From NCBI GenBank assembly GCA_016928305.1, contig JAFGKY010000062.1, positions 78,183 through 142,182 of the forward strand: a stretch of 64,000 bases of DNA. Direction: 5' to 3'. The translations under genes were made by a program, and so were the position numbers. This DNA comes from Bacteroidales bacterium (GTDB lineage Bacteria; Bacteroidota; Bacteroidia; Bacteroidales; UBA10428). A model generated the notes under the pieces. That model saw only the letters and a program-made list of their open reading frames with translations. It did no database searches and was not told where the DNA came from. Each line of letters starts with the position of its first letter. The first letter of the stretch is position 1. Positions 34,539 through 42,473 of this stretch are shown one piece after another.

Positions 34539-36953
34539 CTAAAACCGGGCTCTGAGTGCAACCATAAAATTCCTCCCGGGGGCACTTAGTCCTGAGGCGT
34601 ATGGCCGGTAAAGGCGATCGGTGATATTTTCGATACCGGCATTCAGTGCAAGGGTTCTGTTGATATACCAGGCACCTTTAAAATTCAATGTGTACCAGCC
34701 AGGTACAAAGGGATTGCCTTGGTCGTCTTTGGCATAGGGTGCATCATCCTGTCGCTCTGACAATGCAAGGTCCTCAAAATCCATTTTGCTGTTGTACACA
34801 GAATAGAAATCAAACTTCAGGTTCTTTCGCTCATACGTCAGATGAGTACTTCCGAATAACGGAGCCGCATGCCGCAAGGGGTAATCAACGAGACTCACCT
34901 CATCCTGTTCCATTCCTTTCTGATAGCTGAGAACACTGTTCAGTTCCAATCCCTTGCCGATTAGTATTTTCACACCTGCCTGGATTCCCCATACATAAGC
35001 CCGCGTGATATTCTGTATGGCCTGTACGCGGCTCATCTCGCCATCGTACAATATACTGTCCATACCGTTGAATTGAAAATTGCGCCGCGACAGTGCGTTA
35101 TCAAGATAAGTAAAATATGCAGTGATATCCGCTTTCATGAAACGACCGAATATCTTTGAAGTACCAACCTCGACATTCCAGGCATACTCAGGCTTAAGTC
35201 CCGGATTGGGTACGACCACTGATCCGGGTTCAGAATCAAAAACTTTTGCCATGTCATCAATATTGGGGGCGTGAAATCCTGTACCTCCGTTGACATATAT
35301 CTGCCATGAATCAGTTGGCATGAAAACCATGCCTATGCTGCCGTTGAGGGCTCCGTTGTTATTCTCAGTGTGAACGACAGGGAACGGGAACATAGCCGTA
35401 TCAAAGTCAGCTTTCACCTTGTAGTAACTGTAACGCAAACCACCATTTAATATCAGGTATTCAATGATTTTATATTTTGCACTGACATAGAAACCATAAG
35501 CCTGCCAGGTTGATCCGTCAGGATAGCGTGTATTGATTGCTAAGCTTTCCTTTGTCATAATATTTATCCGGTTGGCCGTTGAACCTACCTGGTTCAAAAT
35601 AGCCTCGGTACCATAGTAAAGCGTGATTTTATCGCTGATTTTCTTATCCAGGTCAATATTCAATGATCCGGCATTGACTTTTTCGGTCTGGTTGCGCAAG
35701 CGATTGTTATTGAATTTTCTGTCGTGACGGCTTTCTTCATAGTTTTGAAAGGCTGCTATCAGTCGCATCTGATCAAACAGGCCAGTTGTTCTTGTATAGG
35801 ATATTCCCAACCGGTTCATCAGCCATTTCTGTGGGCCGTAATACCATTCGGCATTATCAAGGGTACCGTCACCGTTTTCATCCAGGCACAGCCTGTCATA
35901 CCGTGGTGCATCTGATGTAAAAGAGTAATGAATGCTGTAATCAATACGCAGATCTTTGACAGGTTTATAGAGTATTTTCTGCATCAGGTACAACTGACTG
36001 AAACCTGATTCTACCTGAACCTCGGGATCATCATTTATAAGCATGGTATCCCTGTCATGAATATGATCCTGGTAGGTGCGACGAAGAAAATAGGAATTTC
36101 CATGAGATCCAGCACGCAAGTCATCATAATCAGCATAAGTCAGGCTGGTTGTGAAAGCCCATTTCTTCAGCCCGATATTAAAATCGAGATGCCCTGTTTT
36201 TTCATTGCTTGCCGAAGAATAACGAGCCAATGCATTGCCTGTAATGACCATTTGCTTCTCCGTGGATAACACAGGTCGTAACGTGTGAAAATCCATGACT
36301 CCCCCAATAGCATCACTTCCGTATATTACAGCTCCCGGGCCGAACAGGACTTCAACATCTTCAAAAGAACCAGCATCCAGGGAAATAACATTCTGAAGGT
36401 TTCCAAGCCTGAAAATGGCATTGTTCATCCTTACCCCATCTACTACAAGCAATACACGGTTGGTTGCGAATCCGCGCAACATAGGGGATCCTCCTGCCAG
36501 TTGGCTCTTCTGAACATATACATAACCACCCGAACCCAATAGATCTGCTGATGTTTGAGAATTTTCAAAACTGGCATCACGCATGCTGATCTTTGCAATA
36601 CGGTATGGGATCTCAATCTTTTCCTGTTCCCAACGATTGGCTGAAACCACCACTTCATCCAGTGAAATACTCAGAGCAGTAAGTTCTACAATGAAAAACT
36701 TCGATTGCAGATTACTATAGCTAAATATAACCGGTGAATAACTGACATGCTGAAAATAAATACTATCGGCTCCTGTAAAAACATTCAGTTTTACCTGACC
36801 CTTGGCATTGGTTATTGCAGAAGCCACAGGATTTTTAGCATAGAGCACAACACCGGCAATGGTTTGTCGTGTAGTGGCATCAATCACCGTTAAGGTTTGG
36901 GTATGAGTATTTATACTGATAAAAACAAATGCAAACAATAGTGTTCTTTTCAT
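34539..36953 (-). CDS. TonB-dependent outer membrane receptor (heme/hemoglobin-receptor-like plug)
   Basis: 804 residues from the ATG at 36953 (signal 'MKRTLLFAFVFISINTHTQ'). A CarboxypepD_reg-like domain ('VIDATTRQTIAGVVLYAKN') precedes the plug. The plug has 'SLDEVVVSANRWEQ', 'GGSPMLRGFATNRVLLVVDGVRMN', 'LGNLQNVISLDA' and 'VEVLFGPGAVIYGSDAIGGV', resembling the hemoglobin/transferrin/heme receptor group. The barrel ends 'APGRNFMVALRARF' with the terminal Phe. It lacks a SusD partner. Substrate (heme, siderophore, B12 or other) cannot be settled from sequence. A Gly/Ser-rich short open frame follows in another frame to 34377. Confidence 0.9.
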   Translation of the reverse strand: MKRTLLFAFVFISINTHTQTLTVIDATTRQTIAGVVLYAKNPVASAITNAKGQVKLNVFTGADSIYFQHVSYSPVIFSYSNLQSKFFIVELTALSISLDEVVVSANRWEQEKIEIPYRIAKISMRDASFENSQTSADLLGSGGYVYVQKSQLAGGSPMLRGFATNRVLLVVDGVRMNNAIFRLGNLQNVISLDAGSFEDVEVLFGPGAVIYGSDAIGGVMDFHTLRPVLSTEKQMVITGNALARYSSASNEKTGHLDFNIGLKKWAFTTSLTYADYDDLRAGSHGNSYFLRRTYQDHIHDRDTMLINDDPEVQVESGFSQLYLMQKILYKPVKDLRIDYSIHYSFTSDAPRYDRLCLDENGDGTLDNAEWYYGPQKWLMNRLGISYTRTTGLFDQMRLIAAFQNYEESRHDRKFNNNRLRNQTEKVNAGSLNIDLDKKISDKITLYYGTEAILNQVGSTANRINIMTKESLAINTRYPDGSTWQAYGFYVSAKYKIIEYLILNGGLRYSYYKVKADFDTAMFPFPVVHTENNNGALNGSIGMVFMPTDSWQIYVNGGTGFHAPNIDDMAKVFDSEPGSVVVPNPGLKPEYAWNVEVGTSKIFGRFMKADITAYFTYLDNALSRRNFQFNGMDSILYDGEMSRVQAIQNITRAYVWGIQAGVKILIGKGLELNSVLSYQKGMEQDEVSLVDYPLRHAAPLFGSTHLTYERKNLKFDFYSVYNSKMDFEDLALSERQDDAPYAKDDQGNPFVPGWYTLNFKGAWYINRTLALNAGIENITDRLYRPYASGLSAPGRNFMVALRARF

Positions 36954-37143
36954 GATTATCTGATAAAAATAACAAGGTCTATCGGTGGTAGTTTTAAAAA
37001 ATACGTTCAGCAATTTTTATGCGACCGCAATATACAACACAAAAGAGAGATGGGCAAGAAGTTCACGGTTTGCAATTCACAGCTGACAGTCCACTGTCGA
37101 CAGTCCACAGCACATTCATGAAGCGGTAAACCCCAAAATCTTT

Positions 37144-37311
37144 AAACTTTCAAACCTTCAAACCTTCAAACCTTCAAACCTTCAAACTTTCAAACTTTCA
37201 AACCTTCAAACCTTCAAACTTTCAAACTTTCAAACCTTCAAACTTTCAAACCTTCAAACCTTCAAACTTTCAAACTTTCAAACTTTCAAACTTTCAAACC
37301 TTCAAACTTTG
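37144..37311. repeat. Tandem octamer repeat (AAACYTTC)n, about 21 copies
   Basis: Twenty exact 8-bp units from 37144 to 37303, each AAACTTTC or AAACCTTC, plus a 21st ending in G. The C/T position varies in no fixed order (T CCCC TT CC TT C T CC TTTT C). It lies 49 bp before the radical SAM start and 191 bp from the TonB receptor start, that is, in the only space available for both promoters. The remaining part (36954-37143) is low-complexity with a repeated 'AGTCCAC' word. Confidence 0.95.
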
Positions 37312-37359
37312 GTTTTAAACCCGAAAATGGTATATTATAAAATTCATTTTTGATTAGAA

Positions 37360-38619
37360 ATGCGTCAGGAATCGCTGGAGAAATTGAAAATACTGGCCAA
37401 GGCTGCCAAATATGATGTTTCGTGTGCATCAAGTGGTGTCAAACGACCTAATCCCGGAAAAGGTATCGGAAACGCTACCGCATGGGGAGTATGTCATAGT
37501 TTTGCAGAAGACGGACGATGCATTTCCCTGCTCAAGATCATGCTTACCAACAACTGCATTTATGATTGTGCCTATTGTATCAATCGCAGAAGCAATGATA
37601 TTCAGCGTACTACTTTTACGGTGGATGAGCTTGTGGAGCTGACCATTGAATTCTATCGCAGGAATTACATCGAAGGCTTGTTCCTGAGTTCAGGCGTCTT
37701 CCGGAATCCTGACTATACCATGGAACGCATGATAAAGGTGGCAAAAGACCTTCGTCTTGTTCACCGGTACAACGCCTATATTCATCTTAAAAGCATTCCC
37801 GGGGCAAGCCCGGCACTGATAAGAGAAGCCGGTCTGTACGCTGATCGTCTGAGTGTGAACATTGAAATCCCCACCGAACAAAATCTGAAAATGCTGGCAC
37901 CTGAGAAAGACTATGACCAGATATTGCAACCCATGAGATTGATTAATCAGTGTATATTGCAAAGCAAAGAAGAACGGAAATTTTTTAGGAATGCCAAAAA
38001 GTACACTCCGGCCGGGCAAAGCACCCAGATGATCATTGGAGCCACGCCCGAAACAGACCGGCAGATATTATCCATGGCAGCACACTTATATAAAAATCAA
38101 AACCTGAAACGGGTTTATTATTCCGGCTTTATTCCGGTGAATGCCTACGACAAGCGTCTTCCTGCACTGGAGGAGCCTCCTTTGGTGAGAGAACACCGGC
38201 TATACCAGGCCGATTGGCTGTTCCGTTTTTATGAATTCGGTATGGACGAGATCGTGAATGAAAAACATCCTGACCTCGAACTTGAAATCGATCCGAAGCT
38301 GAGCTTTGCTTTGCGCAATCCATCTTTTTTCCCTGTTGACATCAACAAAGCCGATTATGCCATGATTCTCAGGGTACCGGGTATCGGACCAAAATCGGCA
38401 AAACTGATCGTAGCATCTCGCAAATACCAGCGCCTGACCTCGGAAAACCTGCGAAAAATGGGTGTTGTTATGAAACGGGCCAGGTATTTTATCACCTGCG
38501 GAGAACTGACTTCGCCTACCGTCCAGGAAATTAAACCCGAAGGATTAAGGAGGTTGTTTACCGAACAGGTCAAACCCAAAAGCAAGACCGGTCAGCCTGT
38601 TCAGCTGACGCTGTTTTAA
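37360..38619 (+). CDS. Radical SAM protein of the putative DNA modification/repair pair (TIGR03916-like)
   Basis: 419 residues. Radical SAM cluster motif CxxxCxxC is Cys66-Cys70-Cys73 ('CIYDCAYC'). A further conserved Cys pair precedes it ('YDVSCASSG', 'WGVCHSFAEDGRCISLLK'). The C-terminal third carries a helix-hairpin-helix DNA-binding motif ('ADYAMILRVPGIGPKSAKLIV'). This is the family annotated as 'putative DNA modification/repair radical SAM protein', which co-occurs with a second protein (present at 39246) that in other genomes is fused to a uracil-DNA-glycosylase-type domain. The chemical reaction is not known. Confidence 0.92.
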   Translation: MRQESLEKLKILAKAAKYDVSCASSGVKRPNPGKGIGNATAWGVCHSFAEDGRCISLLKIMLTNNCIYDCAYCINRRSNDIQRTTFTVDELVELTIEFYRRNYIEGLFLSSGVFRNPDYTMERMIKVAKDLRLVHRYNAYIHLKSIPGASPALIREAGLYADRLSVNIEIPTEQNLKMLAPEKDYDQILQPMRLINQCILQSKEERKFFRNAKKYTPAGQSTQMIIGATPETDRQILSMAAHLYKNQNLKRVYYSGFIPVNAYDKRLPALEEPPLVREHRLYQADWLFRFYEFGMDEIVNEKHPDLELEIDPKLSFALRNPSFFPVDINKADYAMILRVPGIGPKSAKLIVASRKYQRLTSENLRKMGVVMKRARYFITCGELTSPTVQEIKPEGLRRLFTEQVKPKSKTGQPVQLTLF

Positions 38620-38682
38620 CCTGGGTATTGTATTTATGAATAGCCTGAAATGAAAAATGATATTTATAATTGGGTGACTTTG

Positions 38683-38722
38683 CCCCTCTCCAAACTGGAG
38701 AGGGGTTGGGGGTGAGGAAAAG
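38683..38722. repeat. Left terminal palindrome of the DUF559 cassette
   Basis: A 9-bp perfect hairpin (38683-38691 with 38697-38705, CCCCTCTCC/GGAGAGGGG, loop AAACT), followed by TTGGGGGTGAGGAAAAG. The whole unit recurs inverted at 39104-39145. Confidence 0.85.
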
Positions 38723-38723
38723 A

Positions 38724-39157
38724 ATGCTGAAAATGAACAAAAGCGAAGAAATTAAAACCGTTGCCATAAGCCTTTCCTCAGAACTGCTGAGACATGCAAG
38801 GGATCTCCGGAAAAACCTTACAGATGCTGAGAAATTGTTATGGCAAATAGTCAGGAACCTAAAGCTCAATAACTGGAAATCAGGAGGCAACATCCTCTGC
38901 CTGAAGGAATAATCCTGGATTTCTATTGTGCTGAAACCAAGGTGGCTATTGAACTTGATGGGGCATTTCATCACCTTAAAGATCAGAAAGAAAGAGACAG
39001 AGACAGAACATTTGAATTAAAGAAATATGAAATAAGGATAATCCGATTTTGGAATGCTGAAGTACTTAATGAAACCGAAGTTGTACTTGGAAAAATTATC
39101 AGCTTTTCCTCCTCACCCCCAGCCCCTCTCCAAACTGGAGAGGGGAGACGTCTTTAA
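38724..39157 (+). pseudogene. DUF559 (Vsr/very-short-patch-repair-like) endonuclease, frameshifted
   Basis: Two open frames (to 38912, and 38942-39157) join into one DUF559 protein if a single base is restored near 38878-38882. Before the break: 'ARDLRKNLTDAEKLLWQIVRNLKLNNWK'-type N-domain; after it: 'RQHPLPEGIILDFYCAETK', 'VAIELDGAFHHLKDQKERDR', 'IRIIRFWNAEV'. The family consensus across the break is 'KFRRQHP', which needs one extra T. DUF559 proteins have a PD-(D/E)XK-type fold related to Vsr. The gene starts inside the left palindrome and ends in the right one. Either a recent loss of function or an assembly error. Confidence 0.85.
39104..39145. repeat. Right terminal palindrome of the DUF559 cassette
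   Basis: Inverted counterpart of 38683-38722: CTTTTCCTCCTCACCCCCAG, then the same CCCCTCTCC/GGAGAGGGG hairpin (39123-39131 with 39137-39145). It differs from the left copy by a 3-bp insertion and one base. Confidence 0.85.
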
Positions 39158-39245
39158 CTGAGTCGGAGAGGCTTTCGGAAGGGCCATCAAAAATACCTTT
39201 TGAAGCTGCAAGATTGCAAAATCAGAATTTTATCAAACTCAATAT

Positions 39246-40022
39246 ATGGAATCTTTCAGGATAACCTTCATATACGACAAATCCTTCGACGGTCTGTTGA
39301 CCGCGGTCTTTGAATCCTTCGAACACCGACAGATACCGGACGCCATCACCGGTTCAGCTGATGTCCCGGCTGAGCTCTGGAACGAACCGGTTTTGATCAC
39401 CACCGACTGCAACAAATCCGATAGGGTATGGTACGCTCTTGTAAAGTGTATTTCTTCGGCAACGGCCAACCGGTTTTTCAGGATCCATTATTCCGGAATC
39501 GAAGGCATTGACCTGCCCCTGTTCAGGTTAATACGCAAAATCTTTGAAAAAGGTCCGGGTATTCTTGAAAACCATGCCGATCCCGACGTACTCGCTATTA
39601 AAAAAGCCGATAGAAGGGTTTCCCGGGAAGCTGAAAGGGTAGCGCAGTTCGTTCGTTTTCAGAAAACCGCCGACAATATATATTTTGCCGCCTTCGAGCC
39701 CGATTATGATGTTATTCCCATGGTTTTGGGTCATTTTCGCGATCGCTTTGCTGACCAGCGCTGGATAATATATGATATGCGACGAAAAAAAGGATATTAT
39801 TATAATGGTCATGAACTGCAATGGGTAACGCTGACAAGTGATAGAATTTCATCTTCCGGGGATGTAGATCCGCTTGTGTTGTCAGCGGATGAGATCCTGT
39901 TTCAACGTCTCTGGCAGCAATACTTCCGCTCGATATGCATTGACCAGCGGCTGAACCTTCAACTACACCGGCAGAAGATCCCAAAGAAATACTGGAAATA
40001 CCTCACGGAAAAGAAACAATAG
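39246..40022 (+). CDS. Partner of the DNA-repair-type radical SAM protein (TIGR03915 family, DUF4130)
   Basis: 258 residues. Begins 'ITFIYDKSFDGLLTAVFESF', the start of the DUF4130 family; mid-segment 'DPDVLAIKKADRRVSREAERVAQFVRFQKT' and 'YFAAFEPDYDVIPMVLGHFRDRFADQRWIIYD' are conserved in the group; ends basic ('KKYWKYLTEKKQ'). In many genomes it directly follows the radical SAM gene and can be fused to a uracil-DNA glycosylase domain, absent here. Here the two genes are separated by 626 bp that contain the DUF559 cassette. Function is inferred only from linkage. Confidence 0.88.
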   Translation: MESFRITFIYDKSFDGLLTAVFESFEHRQIPDAITGSADVPAELWNEPVLITTDCNKSDRVWYALVKCISSATANRFFRIHYSGIEGIDLPLFRLIRKIFEKGPGILENHADPDVLAIKKADRRVSREAERVAQFVRFQKTADNIYFAAFEPDYDVIPMVLGHFRDRFADQRWIIYDMRRKKGYYYNGHELQWVTLTSDRISSSGDVDPLVLSADEILFQRLWQQYFRSICIDQRLNLQLHRQKIPKKYWKYLTEKKQ

Positions 40023-40154
40023 CCGCAGCAACCAACCACAATGCTACCGGAAGAACGATGGATGATACCCGATTCACAAAAATCTCTGGAAAGATGGTTT
40101 ATTACCAGGGATTCTTTTATCCTTCGTGAAGGATGTTCTATCAGGCCGGATTCG

Positions 40155-40871
40155 CTAAAACCTCCCGTACAGCACATATTCATCCGTATTGCAAAACACC
40201 TGGCTGTAAACATAAAAATCCACCCGGTTGGTTTCCATACGCCGGTTGAGTTGCAACACCGGATGACCTTTTGATACGCTAAAATATTTCTGCAGGGTTT
40301 TATCAGCGCCACGGGCCAGTATTTGTTGTTCTCCACCCTTGATCTCTATCTGATAAAATTTACGAAGAATGTCAAAAAGCGACTTATTTTCAAATGACCT
40401 TGAAGTGAATCTGGGCAGATTAAGATTTGGTATCATGGTAATGTCATAAAAAACAGGATTGCTGTTAACATACCGAAGTCGTTCCATATAGATGCATCCC
40501 AGCTCCTTTTCGCGTTCCGAGAGGTTGAAAGTAAAGGCATTGGTCCAGTTCCTTATTTCCGGCTTTACAATGATCTTTGTCTTTAAATACTCCTGACCAA
40601 TAGCCGATGTAGTACCCGTAATGGATAAGATTCCGATTCCTTTGGGCACACCCATCACAATGCTTCCTTTGCCCTGGTGCTTTTTAATATAGCCGTCGTT
40701 TACCAGTGCATCGAGGGCTTTACGTATGGTCGGCCGGGTAGCATGATATAACACACACATATCATGTTCGGAAGGAAGAAGGGTTCCCTGTTTATATACC
40801 TCGTCCTGAATCTGCTTGCGGATTGTTTCATAAACCATACGATATGTGGGTATTTTGGAAACCTGGGCCAT
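40155..40871 (-). CDS. GntR-family (HutC subfamily, UTRA) transcriptional regulator
   Basis: 238 residues. An N-terminal winged helix ('RKQIQDEVYKQGTLLPSEHDMCVLYHATRPTIRKALDALVNDGYIKKHQGKGS'-type order) is followed by a UTRA ligand-binding domain ('ELGCIYMERLRYVNSNPVFYDITMIP'). HutC/UTRA repressors release DNA on binding a sugar phosphate, amine or carboxylate. The gene is divergent from the dehydrogenase operon at 41086, and a perfect HutC-type palindrome lies between them. It therefore most likely controls that operon and itself. Its 3' end converges on the DUF4130 gene with 132 bp between. Confidence 0.93.
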   Translation of the reverse strand: MAQVSKIPTYRMVYETIRKQIQDEVYKQGTLLPSEHDMCVLYHATRPTIRKALDALVNDGYIKKHQGKGSIVMGVPKGIGILSITGTTSAIGQEYLKTKIIVKPEIRNWTNAFTFNLSEREKELGCIYMERLRYVNSNPVFYDITMIPNLNLPRFTSRSFENKSLFDILRKFYQIEIKGGEQQILARGADKTLQKYFSVSKGHPVLQLNRRMETNRVDFYVYSQVFCNTDEYVLYGRF

Positions 40872-41033
40872 TTGTGATTATATCAATAGCAGCGAACAAA
40901 TGTAACAAAAAAAACCGTTATAAGTATAATATGTTAACCTATATTTTTCAACTTGTAAATATATTTAATAATCTATATTTGTTATATATTTGATTTTCTG
41001 TTATATATTTATTTATAAATTATTTTAATAATT

Positions 41034-41049
41034 ACTTGTATATACAAGT
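41034..41049. promoter_or_regulatory. Likely operator of the GntR/HutC regulator
   Basis: ACTTGTATATACAAGT is a perfect 16-bp palindrome 36 bp before the E2 start. Its centre GTATATAC fits the HutC-subfamily operator core GTMTAKAC. Two TATATTTG words (40974-40981 and 40985-40992) upstream fit the Bacteroidota -7 box, so a bound repressor would lie just downstream of the promoter. A lone half-site ACTTGTAAAT is near 40951. Confidence 0.6.
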
Positions 41050-41085
41050 TATTATAGTTATTTTTACGGCAACAAATTTGCAATC

Positions 41086-42441
41086 ATGGCTACTCCTGTT
41101 ATCATGCCCAAACAGGGGCAATCGGTCGAAAGCTGTATACTGACAACCTGGAACAAGAAAAAAGGAGATCCGGTTAAAAAAGGGGATGTACTCTTCTCGT
41201 ATGAAACCGATAAAGCCTCATTTGAAGCCGAAGCTGAAGCTGATGGTATCATACTGGAAACCTTCTATGCAGAAGGTGATGAAATACCGGTTCTGGTGAA
41301 TATAGCCGTTATCGGACAACCAGGTGAATCCGTTGATGAATTCCGTCCGGGAAAGGAATTATCACCCGTTAGAACGGATGCTGAAAAAGAAGAAAACAAA
41401 ATACAGGCGCCTCCTGACGAAGTAAAAACCGATGTGCCGGATGCAAACCTGCCAACTGAGGACGGAGCCATTAAAATATCTCCACGGGCCCGTATGCTGG
41501 CTGTTGAAAAAGGTGTCCCCCTTGCAACAATTAAAGGAAGCGGTCCCGGGGGAAGGATCCTTGAACGCGATATTCACCAGTATCTCCTGCATTATCCCCG
41601 TATGACTCCACTGGCCGGTTCTGTCGCCGACCGAGAAGGTCTCTCATCAAAAGGCAAAGGTACAGGATTATCCGGTGCCGTTACAGCAGACGATCTGGGG
41701 GCACCTGCCGGTAAGGATCTTGCCGGTTATATCGACAAGCCCCTGACAAACATACGTAAGATCATAGCCAGGGCCATGCATGCCTCACTTCAGCAATCGG
41801 CACAGCTGACCCATCACATGGGTGCCGATGTCAGCCGGCTGCTGGAAATCAGGAAAAAGGTAAAGACCTTGCAGGAGAAAGGATATCCATACAACATTAC
41901 ACTGAACGACATGATTTGTTATGCCGTTATCCGTGCATTGCAAAAACATCCTGCGGCAAATGCGCATTTTCTGGGTGAAAGTATACGGTACTTTTCATCC
42001 GTACATCTCGGACTCGCAGTGGATACGGATCGCGGACTGATGGTGCCCGCACTGCTTAATGCATCAGAGCTATCGCTTATTGCGCTTTCTCAGGAACTGA
42101 AGACAATGGCCGAACAATGCCGGAACGGCAGCATCAATCCCGATCTTCTGGCCCCGGCCAGTGCCTCTTTCACGGTCTCCAACCTGGGTAACTATGGCGT
42201 CGAAATGTTTACACCAGTGATTAACCTTCCCCAGGTGGCAATTCTGGGTGTAAATACCATTACTTATCGCCCACGGCCGTTTAAAGAATACAGTGTTGAG
42301 TTTATGCCGTCCATAGGGCTTTCACTGACATATGATCATCGTGCTATTGACGGTGGACCCGCAACTATCTTCCTGGCGGAAATAAAGAATGAGATTGAAA
42401 ATTTTGAATGGAATCCGTCCTCAGAGTCCTCTGACGAGTGA
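41086..42441 (+). CDS. Dihydrolipoamide acyltransferase (E2) of a 2-oxoacid dehydrogenase complex
   Basis: 451 residues, three domains: a lipoyl domain with the acceptor Lys43 in 'ETDKASFE', a peripheral-subunit-binding domain at ~125-165 ('SPRARMLAVEKGVPLATIKGSGPGGRILERD' order), and the catalytic acyltransferase domain ending with 'DHRAIDGG' (active-site His ~418). One lipoyl domain only. E2 forms the core of pyruvate-, branched-chain- or acetoin-type complexes; sequence alone does not say which. First gene of an operon with E3 (32 bp downstream), fused E1 and a polyol dehydrogenase, under a GntR regulator. Confidence 0.93.
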   Translation: MATPVIMPKQGQSVESCILTTWNKKKGDPVKKGDVLFSYETDKASFEAEAEADGIILETFYAEGDEIPVLVNIAVIGQPGESVDEFRPGKELSPVRTDAEKEENKIQAPPDEVKTDVPDANLPTEDGAIKISPRARMLAVEKGVPLATIKGSGPGGRILERDIHQYLLHYPRMTPLAGSVADREGLSSKGKGTGLSGAVTADDLGAPAGKDLAGYIDKPLTNIRKIIARAMHASLQQSAQLTHHMGADVSRLLEIRKKVKTLQEKGYPYNITLNDMICYAVIRALQKHPAANAHFLGESIRYFSSVHLGLAVDTDRGLMVPALLNASELSLIALSQELKTMAEQCRNGSINPDLLAPASASFTVSNLGNYGVEMFTPVINLPQVAILGVNTITYRPRPFKEYSVEFMPSIGLSLTYDHRAIDGGPATIFLAEIKNEIENFEWNPSSESSDE

Positions 42442-42473
42442 CGCTGAGGGAAAAAAATGAAATAAATAAAACT

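Noticed and set aside
37144..37311. CRISPR-like array
   Set aside because: The unit is 8 bp with no spacers; it is a simple tandem repeat. No cas genes are in the window.
40041..40274. Plus-strand open frame of 77 residues between the DUF4130 gene and the GntR gene
   Set aside because: Mostly antisense to the end of the GntR gene, no recognisable features.
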